A stretch of DNA of 34,019 bases. Source: an uncultured Gammaproteobacteria bacterium (lineage in GTDB: Bacteria; Pseudomonadota; Gammaproteobacteria; Pseudomonadales; Azotimanducaceae). Shown here piece after piece: positions 17,942 to 24,843 of the stretch. The position numbers were made by a program, and so were the translations under genes. Location of the stretch: assembly GCA_913051785.1 (NCBI GenBank), contig CAJXCK010000014.1:1-34019 (forward strand). Direction: 5' to 3'. Position 1 is the stretch's first letter, and each line of letters opens with the position of its first letter. The notes beneath the pieces are model-generated. The model saw nothing but the letters and a program-made list of their open reading frames with translations. It ran no database searches and was not told the origin of the DNA.

Positions 17942-18577
17942 CTAACTTAATTTGCTCATCAAATTTTCTAGTTCCAGACGACACTTGTTTATAGGTGCAA
18001 AATTCTCTTGAACTTTTTCCTCAATCTTCTCATTCGACAACCTTTTACGCTTGTTGATCTCACCTTGGCCCTCATTCCAAAAAATGGCCAACCTTTTTGA
18101 ATCAATCGATAACCCTTGGACGTCTGAGGGGAGCGTTTCAAATATATTGATTAACTCGTTCCTGTATTCATCCCAAAAAGAAACCCTGTTGTTGAGTTCC
18201 CCAGCTCTATTTATCAGTGTTGTTTCTGTGAAAAGCCCCCAATCTGTTGACAACCGAGATATCGATTGGGGAACACGATCAGAAACTCGACGAAAGAGAA
18301 AGGAATCATGAAAATCACTTTTTGATTTAATTAGCCAAGCATAAGACATCAATTTATGTTTGGGCTGCACAGCACGCCCAGAGCTCAGAACAAGCTCCGA
18401 CTCATTGACATCGAGCCTATCCAAACTCGCCATTTTTACCAGACATCCAGATTTCTTTGCCCTCAGCCTGAGCGCAGTTAGATATTTGTCTCTACTGGTA
18501 GGCAAGACATAGAAAATCGGCGCCACAACGATCATTAGAACAAGGGGAATGACTGCCCAGGCCAAGAAATTGCTCAC
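17942..18577 (-). CDS. Unrecognised membrane-anchored protein
   Basis: This 211-aa product is not one I recognise. An N-terminal hydrophobic segment (LAWAVIPLVLMIVVAPIFYVL, about residues 5-25) predicts a single membrane anchor. A soluble part follows with no known motif and ends in a charged, probably coiled, helix (SNEKIEEKVQENF and beyond). The start is GTG at 18577, preceded by GGAG with good spacing, which supports a real gene. It is on the topA strand and divergent from the universal stress gene, only 20-50 bases away. A small protein beside topA is also present in Pseudomonas, but I cannot claim homology. Function unknown. Confidence 0.75.
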   Translation of the reverse strand: MSNFLAWAVIPLVLMIVVAPIFYVLPTSRDKYLTALRLRAKKSGCLVKMASLDRLDVNESELVLSSGRAVQPKHKLMSYAWLIKSKSDFHDSFLFRRVSDRVPQSISRLSTDWGLFTETTLINRAGELNNRVSFWDEYRNELINIFETLPSDVQGLSIDSKRLAIFWNEGQGEINKRKRLSNEKIEEKVQENFAPINKCRLELENLMSKLS

Positions 18578-18627
18578 TTGTTACTCCACTACGAAAGATG
18601 TATTTTCGGCAAGGTCAAAGACGCTTT

Positions 18628-19110
18628 ATGGAAGCAACTGTGACAGATGCCGAAAGCTATAAAAAAATTCTTCTCGCGGTAGATCTTACAGAGGAATCAA
18701 ATGATGTCGCTAACCGAGCGATTTTTTTAGCAGAGCAAAACCGCGCCGAGCTTCACGTCGTCCACGTGATAGAGCCTCTTGGCTTTAGCTATGGCGGGGA
18801 TGTCCCAATGGACGTTTCCTCCGTGCAAGAACAGATACAAAATCAAGCGCAGCAACATCTCAATGAATTTGCCTCACGTCTGAGTGTTGCTGAAGGACGT
18901 CACCATTTAATATTTGGTAGACCGGAAAGCGAAATTCAAAAACTCGCCGTAGAAATCTCTGCCGATCTAATACTTGTGGGCAGTCATGGGCGGCATGGGA
19001 TAGCACTTCTTTTCGGGTCGACGGCCAACGGTGTGCTTCATAAAGCCAACTGTGACGTGCTCGCGGTTCGAGTCGGGAGCACCACCCATAACAGAACGCA
19101 GGATAATTAA
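18628..19110 (+). CDS. Universal stress protein, UspA family
   Basis: This cytoplasmic Usp-domain protein (160 aa from 18628) is a stress-related nucleotide-binding protein of unknown exact role. It opens with YKKILLAVDLTEESNDVA, has HVVHVIEP after the second strand, and ends with GSHGRHGIALLFGSTAN, the glycine-rich phosphate-binding loop found in the gammaproteobacterial UspA branch, then CDVLAVRV. The ATG at 18598 (10 codons earlier) is also possible; I prefer 18628 because the extra residues are unlike the family. The soluble lytic transglycosylase gene follows about 21 bases later. From memory, a UspA gene also lies near slt in Pseudomonas. Confidence 0.9.
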   Translation: MEATVTDAESYKKILLAVDLTEESNDVANRAIFLAEQNRAELHVVHVIEPLGFSYGGDVPMDVSSVQEQIQNQAQQHLNEFASRLSVAEGRHHLIFGRPESEIQKLAVEISADLILVGSHGRHGIALLFGSTANGVLHKANCDVLAVRVGSTTHNRTQDN

Positions 19111-19131
19111 AAAAACGATGGCGGAATTTCG

Positions 19132-21123
19132 ATGGGTGGTCTAAAGATTTTTGCTACAGAAACTCTCTCTAAATCTTTTCGGCAATGGACACTATTTATC
19201 AGCTTTTTGCTGACCTCACTTCCCTGTTTGGCGCTAGATAAAACAAAAGATTTATCAGATTTTAAGAAAAGACAAATATATTCGGAGTCTCTCGACAACT
19301 TGAGAAAAGGTGCATTAACCAAATTCAACAAAAATAGAAAAAAGCTCAAGGGTTATGTTCTAGAGCCTTATCTCGAATATCACCGAATAAACGGTAAATT
19401 AAACAACGTAGGGGCTGAAGAGGTGGAAACTTTTTTAGAGAATCATTCTGATTTAGCACCATCGCCAATACTCAAAATAAGGTGGCTAAAAAAACAAGGC
19501 GCTAAAAGAAAGTGGAAAAACTTCTTATCCATCTTCAAAGAACAAGACTTTTTGCTCTCATCAAATGCTGAGCTTAAGTGCTATTACCTAAGATCTCTTT
19601 ACGGCACCGGCAAAAAAAAAGAGGCTCTGAGGAAAACGACTAAACTGTGGCTGAGCCCAAAATCTCAACCGAAGTCTTGCGATCCATTGTTTGAAGTTTG
19701 GAGATCTTCGCAGCACTTTAATCAAGATATAGCTTGGCAAAGACTAGAGAAAACCATCAAGGCAAATCAACGCACGCTGTCAAAGTACCTGCTGCGTTTT
19801 TTTTCTGGAGCCCACAAGACACGCGCAAATGCTTATTATCTTGTTCACACCCAACCTCGCCGGATTTTACAGACCAGAAACTTCACTGCTGATACAGAGA
19901 AAAATAGAACTGTAATTGAGCATGGCTTGGTTCGATTGAGCACTCGAGACCCACAAAAAACACTTCAAGCATGGAAGAAATATCGAGTCACACATAATTT
20001 TTCTGAACTACAAAAGAAGGTTATGACAGAGCGACTAAGCGTAGCGATTGCCAAAACGGGAGTATTTCCAGCAGAAGCCAAAAGGCCAGAGATAACGTCA
20101 GCTTTCGCCCTAATCGGACTAGCAGATGCGGCTATTGCAGCAGCGAACTGGCAAGAACTTAACTTTTGGGTGAGCAAATTATCTAAGGAAGAGAAAAGCA
20201 CCCACAAATGGAGGTTTTGGAGAGCACTGAGTAAGGAAAATTCCATAGATTCCGACTCTGGGAGCAATTCCCCTGACCATGAAGACGACTTCCTCAAGCT
20301 CGCTCAAGAGAGAAATTATTACGGTTTTTTGGCCGCCGATCGACTTGCCATTCCTTCCTCTTTGAACGCAGAGACAGACTTGGCAAATTCTGAAAAAATC
20401 ATCGCTCGAAACATTCATGCTAAAAGAGCCCTTGAATTGTTCGCTGTAGGGGAAGAGTTAAATGCTAGACGCGAATGGTTCAAGGCCTTCGACCAAATTG
20501 AAGATCAACATGAAAAACGTGTCTTGGCCCATGCGGTTAAAAACATCGGGAAGATTTCATTAGCAATTTTTAGCGCCAATTTGGCTGATGCAACTGACGA
20601 TTTGACCCTGCGCTTCCCTAATCAATACGCCCCACAATTCGACAGAGCAAGCCACAAGGGTGGGATCAGTCCCAGCCTGCTCAAAGCGATCGCGCGCCAA
20701 GAGTCAGCCTACGATCCGAGGGCAAAATCCAGTGCGGGCGCGAGAGGCCTAATGCAATTGATGCCAAGGACGGCGCGCCTCGTAGCCCGAAGAATGAATG
20801 TAAAACTAACCAGCGAAGATAGTCTTTATGATCCGTTTGTGAATATACAGCTTGGCTCACATCATATTGCCTGGCTCATAGAACGATACAAAGGCAACAG
20901 ACCACACGCTATTGCTGCATACAACGCGGGAGAATCCAGAGTAGACAGGTGGCTTAAAGAGAAAAATGGACTCCCTATTGAAAATTGGATAGAGACAATT
21001 CCGTTCAAAGAAACACGAAACTATGTCAAAAATGTCCTCGCTTTCACCCTAGTCTATGAACGTTTGTCCGGTAATTCACGCCCCTCCATTCTTAAGTCTG
21101 GCGAGAGGATTATTGGCGACTAG
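19132..21123 (+). CDS. slt: Soluble lytic murein transglycosylase
   Basis: This periplasmic enzyme cleaves peptidoglycan between MurNAc and GlcNAc and forms 1,6-anhydro ends. At 663 aa it matches Slt70-type proteins with a long alpha-helical ring domain before the catalytic part. The N-terminus has a signal peptide (hydrophobic FISFLLTSLPCLA, cleavage likely after CLA; the lipobox is not convincing because of Pro before Cys). The catalytic domain runs from about residue 510: ARQESAYDP gives Glu524, then GLMQLMPRTA and AAYNAGESRVDRW. The ribosome site GGCGGA precedes the ATG. tatD starts just after the stop. Confidence 0.93.
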   Translation: MGGLKIFATETLSKSFRQWTLFISFLLTSLPCLALDKTKDLSDFKKRQIYSESLDNLRKGALTKFNKNRKKLKGYVLEPYLEYHRINGKLNNVGAEEVETFLENHSDLAPSPILKIRWLKKQGAKRKWKNFLSIFKEQDFLLSSNAELKCYYLRSLYGTGKKKEALRKTTKLWLSPKSQPKSCDPLFEVWRSSQHFNQDIAWQRLEKTIKANQRTLSKYLLRFFSGAHKTRANAYYLVHTQPRRILQTRNFTADTEKNRTVIEHGLVRLSTRDPQKTLQAWKKYRVTHNFSELQKKVMTERLSVAIAKTGVFPAEAKRPEITSAFALIGLADAAIAAANWQELNFWVSKLSKEEKSTHKWRFWRALSKENSIDSDSGSNSPDHEDDFLKLAQERNYYGFLAADRLAIPSSLNAETDLANSEKIIARNIHAKRALELFAVGEELNARREWFKAFDQIEDQHEKRVLAHAVKNIGKISLAIFSANLADATDDLTLRFPNQYAPQFDRASHKGGISPSLLKAIARQESAYDPRAKSSAGARGLMQLMPRTARLVARRMNVKLTSEDSLYDPFVNIQLGSHHIAWLIERYKGNRPHAIAAYNAGESRVDRWLKEKNGLPIENWIETIPFKETRNYVKNVLAFTLVYERLSGNSRPSILKSGERIIGD

Positions 21124-21124
21124 T

Positions 21125-21967
21125 TTGATAGACATTTGCGTCAACCTAATGCACCAGCAATTCGACAAGGATCGCCTAGAGGTCCTGGTTAGAGCTGAGT
21201 CTGCCGGGGTTCACGGCGTCTTATTGTGCGCGGATAATCTTGATACAGCTGAAGAAAATTTAAAACTCATCAAAGAAACGAATACTCGGAAAAACCTATC
21301 ACTACCGGAACTCCTGACGACAGCAGGGACGCACCCTCATCAGGCCTCTGAGTGGAAAAACGATGATAAGGACAGGCTTCGTTGCCTGCTCAAAGAGAAA
21401 TCTATTGCTGCGATCGGAGAGTGCGGATTAGATTTCTATCGCGATATCAGCCCTCGTGAGGAACAGATAACATGCTTCCAAGAACAATTAGAAATTGCAT
21501 GCAAGGAGCGCATCCCACTTTTTGTTCATGATAGAGATAGTGAGTCTATGACGAACCAGATACTTAAGTCTTATAAGGCCTTGCCTCCGACGGTAATTCA
21601 TTGTTTTACGGGCACTGAAAAAGAACTGCATGAGCATCTTGATCTTGGATGCTATATCGGGATCACAGGTTGGATTGCCGACCCAGCTAGGGGGCGGACA
21701 CTGCGAAAGATAATCTCTGACATCCCTTTAAACAGAATCCTAATCGAAACCGACGCTCCTTTTCTTGTGCCGAAACGAAGCGCTCTTGAACAAAAAAATC
21801 TGGACTTACCAACCTCGTTTCGCTCCTCCAGAAACGAGCCTTGTTTCTTACCCGTGATATCCTCTTTTTTGGCTAGTGAACTTGGATTAGAAACAAGAGA
21901 AATACTTCAGCAAACGACGCAAAATGCTATCGATTTTTTTGGATTCAATGAAATCGAGGCAACTTAG
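21125..21967 (+). CDS. tatD: TatD family metal-dependent hydrolase
   Basis: TatD-family enzymes are metal-dependent nucleases with 3'-5' exonuclease activity and are linked to DNA repair and quality control; the old protein-export role is not supported. The chosen start is TTG at 21125, directly after the slt stop, giving the family N-terminus IDICVNLMHQQF, which matches E. coli TatD (VNL instead of HxH). The ORF track start at 21056 would overlap slt by 68 bases. Other motifs are AIGECGLDFYRD, VIHCFTG and LIETDAPFLVP. The 3' end overlaps the convergent glutaredoxin-like gene by 23 bases. Start remains uncertain; identity is good. Confidence 0.9.
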   Translation: MIDICVNLMHQQFDKDRLEVLVRAESAGVHGVLLCADNLDTAEENLKLIKETNTRKNLSLPELLTTAGTHPHQASEWKNDDKDRLRCLLKEKSIAAIGECGLDFYRDISPREEQITCFQEQLEIACKERIPLFVHDRDSESMTNQILKSYKALPPTVIHCFTGTEKELHEHLDLGCYIGITGWIADPARGRTLRKIISDIPLNRILIETDAPFLVPKRSALEQKNLDLPTSFRSSRNEPCFLPVISSFLASELGLETREILQQTTQNAIDFFGFNEIEAT

Positions 21968-22205
21968 AAATCCAGGTCTCCAACTGATTTTTGTCGAAAG
22001 GAGCTTCCAACTCAAAGCCGTCGCACTGCAAAACAGGTATTCTCTTTCCAAACTCTTCGACAAGCGTAGCAGATACAGAAATATCCCTGGTAGTTACCTT
22101 TAATCCCCCGGGGATATCTAATTCGAACAATTGTTCCAATGCTCGTTCACACAACGAGCAGTGGTCCGTAAGGTAAATTGTTAAATGGGTAACTGTTTTG
22201 GACAA
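21945..22205 (-). CDS. Glutaredoxin-like (DUF836-type) thioredoxin-fold protein
   Basis: This is a short thioredoxin-fold protein (86 aa) with YLTDHCSLCERAL, a CxxC pair at Cys16 and Cys19, and the cis-proline region KRIPVLQCDG near residue 55, typical of small glutaredoxin-like DUF836 proteins. The start is TTG at 22205; no ATG is available near the N-terminus. The 3' end overlaps tatD by 23 bases on the other strand. It is probably a cytoplasmic thiol-disulfide or metal-related protein, but the partner is not known. Confidence 0.83.
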   Translation of the reverse strand: MSKTVTHLTIYLTDHCSLCERALEQLFELDIPGGLKVTTRDISVSATLVEEFGKRIPVLQCDGFELEAPFDKNQLETWISKLPRFH

Positions 22206-22224
22206 ATCGGCACCCCAACTTCAT

Positions 22225-22261
22225 AGTGTGACACTGCAAAAACAGTGTATATGATCCCTTA
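22225..22261 (+). promoter_or_regulatory. Promoter with overlapping inverted repeat before the C39-GNAT-Ddl cassette
   Basis: A -35 GTGACA (22228-22233, 5/6 of TTGACA) and a -10 TATGAT (22250-22255, 5/6 of TATAAT) are 16 bases apart. The spacer holds ACACTG-N6-CAGTGT (22231-22248), and AGTGT at 22225-22229 adds a further related half-site, so an operator is likely. Transcription should start about 7 bases after the -10, at about 22262, which is the first base of the C39 ATG. No Shine-Dalgarno sequence is visible, so the transcript may be leaderless. Predicted from sequence only. Confidence 0.55.
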
Positions 22262-23224
22262 ATGGAACAAATAATTCGAGTGTCAGATGATTTTGCCGCC
22301 AACTATTATCCGTTGAAAGTGTCCTCCAACATTGATTGGATTGGCTTAAAGGGTTGTTGGAAGGCAGAACTATCCTTAGCAGAAATACCCGCGACCCATA
22401 TCATCGTTCCAAGCTTTTCGATGATTGATGCTGATTATTCTTTCAGCTTTGAAATTCAAACTCCTTCCGGCAAGTGTCGTCTTTCGAATATTCCGGAATT
22501 AAAGGATGAAAAGAGGCCAGAAAATTTCTCAGAACAGCTCACTCCTCGTATTGATTGTTGGCACACCTCAAAATATATCCGCGAGGCAAAACTCGTTGCT
22601 GAAGTCTTCACAGAAAAAGAGCCCAGAAACTTTCTCTTAGTTTGCTCGGTTCGTCCTGTCAGCAAACATGTCGAATCCAGACTTCCAAATTGGAAAGGGG
22701 CACTCCCCAACGTCATCCCGATATCACAGATGCTTGCGGAAGAGAAAATTAGGCATCGAATATGTTCTCCATCTGCCCTGACAATGGCTCTTTGCAAGAT
22801 AAAAGGATTTGCAGATATTGAGGCCAACGAAGTATGGAAAAGAATGATAAACCTTTGCTACGACCAAAATATCAAAGCTTATGGATCATGGCCAAAAGCG
22901 ATGTATGCCGCTAGTAAATTCGGCGTTCTAGGTGGGATCGAGGCGCATACTGATCTTGAGAGTGCTGAAAAATGTCTTGAACTAGGTCAACCAGTCGTTT
23001 GCAGTATTGATTTTGAAAAAGGAAAACTAAAAGGCGCGCCCCTCGAAAGCACGAAAGGACACTTAGTAACCTTGATAGGTATCGAAGAGGAGCAGATTTT
23101 TGTAATGGACCCCGCCGCACCTGAGAAAAGACTAATAGCAAAAGCGTATGACCGAAAAGAGTTCGAGAATGCGTGGCTTCAAAATAGGGGTGCAGGCTAC
23201 TATTTCTGCTCAACTTCAGAATGA
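22262..23224 (+). CDS. C39-like (papain-fold) cysteine peptidase
   Basis: The product is 320 aa with no signal peptide or membrane segment, so it is probably cytoplasmic. Residues 1-150 form a beta-rich N-terminal region I do not recognise. The C-terminal half fits the peptidase C39-like/papain fold: Cys168 in RICSPSALTMAL, His267 in KGHLVTLIG and Asp283 in VMDPAAP form a plausible catalytic triad or near-triad. It is the first gene of a tight cassette: the GNAT gene begins 7 bases after its stop and Ddl follows 2 bases after that. The substrate is unknown. The promoter and possible operator lie just upstream. Confidence 0.8.
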   Translation: MEQIIRVSDDFAANYYPLKVSSNIDWIGLKGCWKAELSLAEIPATHIIVPSFSMIDADYSFSFEIQTPSGKCRLSNIPELKDEKRPENFSEQLTPRIDCWHTSKYIREAKLVAEVFTEKEPRNFLLVCSVRPVSKHVESRLPNWKGALPNVIPISQMLAEEKIRHRICSPSALTMALCKIKGFADIEANEVWKRMINLCYDQNIKAYGSWPKAMYAASKFGVLGGIEAHTDLESAEKCLELGQPVVCSIDFEKGKLKGAPLESTKGHLVTLIGIEEEQIFVMDPAAPEKRLIAKAYDRKEFENAWLQNRGAGYYFCSTSE

Positions 23225-23231
23225 CCCTAGA

Positions 23232-23756
23232 ATGACAGAAACTAAAATTATCCTCAGACATATATCGGCCTCGGATAAGAATGAATTAGTGTCGTTAATG
23301 GTGAAAAGCCAAGAATTCCATTCGCCATGGATTCAATCACCTAATTCTGGACCGATGTTCGAAGCATACCTAAAGAGAATAAAGAGATCAGATCACGAGG
23401 GTTTTGCAGTTTGTCGAGCGTCTGATTCGACTTTAGTAGGCGTAATAAACGTCAACAACATTGTCAGAGGCTCCTTGCTCACCGCTTCCCTGGGCTATTA
23501 TGTAGGTCATTCATTTCAAGGTGAAGGCTATATGAGCGCTGGGTTGAAGTCCCTTGTTCAATATGCGTTCACAACTATGGGATTGCACCGTCTGGAGGCG
23601 AATATTCAGTCCGGAAATGTCAAATCTATTAATATGGTGAAACGATGCGGTTTTTCGTTCGAAGGCGTCTCAAAAAAATTTTTATTTATCGAGGGAAAGT
23701 GGCGAGACCATGAACGCTGGAGCATCGTTGATTCAAGGAGCAACTTAAGAGCATAG
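23232..23756 (+). CDS. GNAT N-acetyltransferase, RimJ/RimL-like
   Basis: This 175-aa acetyl-CoA-dependent acetyltransferase is of the RimJ/RimL type. Motif A reads YYVGHSFQGEGYMSAGL, with the Q-x-x-G-x-G/A-like acetyl-CoA loop (QGEGYM), followed by LHRLEANIQSGNVKSINM and CGFSFEGV. The ATG at 23232 (MTETKIILRHISA) is preferred to 23148, which overlaps the peptidase gene by 77 bases; the N-terminus IILRHISASDKNEL then starts the fold. The acyl acceptor is unknown; context with a peptidase and a D-Ala-D-Ala-type ligase suggests an amino-acid or peptide substrate (inference). Confidence 0.87.
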   Translation: MTETKIILRHISASDKNELVSLMVKSQEFHSPWIQSPNSGPMFEAYLKRIKRSDHEGFAVCRASDSTLVGVINVNNIVRGSLLTASLGYYVGHSFQGEGYMSAGLKSLVQYAFTTMGLHRLEANIQSGNVKSINMVKRCGFSFEGVSKKFLFIEGKWRDHERWSIVDSRSNLRA

Positions 23757-23758
23757 CT

Positions 23759-24709
23759 GTGAGCAACCAACTTAAAAACAAATCAAGAATCGCGGTCGTA
23801 ACTGGCGGACCTTCTAACGAATCTGTAGTAGCAAGAAATACGGCTACGGAGATAGAAAGCGCTCTAAGAGAACTCGGTTTCACGACTTCTATTATAGAGC
23901 TCACTCCTGAAGTTACTGAAAAGCTCATAGATTTCTCCCCGGACGCGGTATTCCCCGCTTTGCATGGCCGACCTGGTGAAGACGGAACATTCCAAGGACT
24001 ACTAGATATTCTTCAGATCCCCTACGTGGGAAGTGGCGTATTGGGTAGCTCTCTCGCAATGGATAAACCCCAAGCAAAGAAAATTTTTCGATACCACGAT
24101 CTACCGGTTCCAGACGGGATAGTGGTTGAGAGCAATGCAGATTCGAGGGAAACGGTTGCTATTGTTGAGAAGCAATTTGGCAAAGATATAGTTTTAAAGC
24201 CAATCGCGGCCGGGTCTGCATTGGGCGTACACATCCTCAGGGGAGGACAGGACGCTGAGCCAATCTTATCGCAGGAGCTCAAAAACGGTCCGTTACTCGT
24301 CGAACCATTCATTCTGGGTAGAGAGATTACTGCATCAGTTCTGGAGAAATCAGGTAAGCCGATCGCCCTTCCCATCATAGAGATCAAAACAAAGAACGAG
24401 GAGTGGTACGACTTTAAAAATCGATACACACCTGGCAAAAGCGAGCACGTAGTTCCAGCTAATCTTGATGAAAATATCTCTGAGCAGATAAAAGAGATTG
24501 CACTAAAGGCGCATACGGGACTTGGACTTCGGGATCTGTCTCGTTCAGATTTTATACTGAGCGACTCACATGACATCTTCTTGCTTGAGACAAATACCCT
24601 CCCAGGGTTCACTAAAACAAGTCTCTACCCAGATTCCGCACGCAGCTACGGAATGTCATTCGTGGAATTGGTGGGGCACCTGATCGAGGCAGCTTTGGCT
24701 CGCCGTTGA
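23759..24709 (+). CDS. ddl: D-alanine--D-alanine ligase family protein
   Basis: This is an ATP-grasp ligase (316 aa) of the D-Ala-D-Ala ligase family, which joins two D-alanines for peptidoglycan. Motifs are HGRPGEDGTFQG (69-80), KPIAAGSALGV (147-157) and the metal-binding LLETNTLPGFTKTSLYP (Glu277, Asn279). Glu21, Ser153 and Tyr217 appear to match the E. coli DdlB Glu15-Ser150-Tyr216 set. The loop has GSALGV rather than GSSLGV/GSSVGV. The start is GTG, 2 bases after the GNAT stop. The gene is not in an mra/ftsQ operon here, so it may be a second Ddl or one with changed specificity. A canonical ddl elsewhere in the genome would support that. Confidence 0.88.
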   Translation: MSNQLKNKSRIAVVTGGPSNESVVARNTATEIESALRELGFTTSIIELTPEVTEKLIDFSPDAVFPALHGRPGEDGTFQGLLDILQIPYVGSGVLGSSLAMDKPQAKKIFRYHDLPVPDGIVVESNADSRETVAIVEKQFGKDIVLKPIAAGSALGVHILRGGQDAEPILSQELKNGPLLVEPFILGREITASVLEKSGKPIALPIIEIKTKNEEWYDFKNRYTPGKSEHVVPANLDENISEQIKEIALKAHTGLGLRDLSRSDFILSDSHDIFLLETNTLPGFTKTSLYPDSARSYGMSFVELVGHLIEAALARR

Positions 24710-24740
24710 TTCACGGTTCAGAACGACATTCGCTCCAGGC

Positions 24741-24800
24741 AAAAAGCCCAGACGCTTAAACACCACAATTCGGATTTTCATAGCTTTCAGCGTCTAGGTT
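24741..24800 (-). terminator. Candidate terminator of amtB, long-loop hairpin
   Basis: The inverted repeat AGACGCT (24750-24756) / AGCGTCT (24789-24795) extends outward past one mismatch through AGCC/GGTT to about 11 pairs, with a 32-base loop. On the minus strand the stem is followed at once by TTTTT, and it lies 44 bases past the amtB stop, so it fits an amtB terminator. The loop is longer than usual and may fold further (AAT-CCGA-ATT). Confidence 0.45.
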
Positions 24801-24843
24801 CTAGATACATCCTTGCTTTCTAAGCCCGTATAATTAAAACGAA

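Noticed and set aside
21125-21160. Missing HxH motif in TatD as a defect
   Set aside because: E. coli TatD itself has VNL instead of HxH at the N-terminus, so this is the normal form for the subfamily.
24022-24612. 196-aa minus-strand ORF opposite ddl
   Set aside because: The ddl motifs on the plus strand account for the sequence; composition is serine-rich as in typical shadows.
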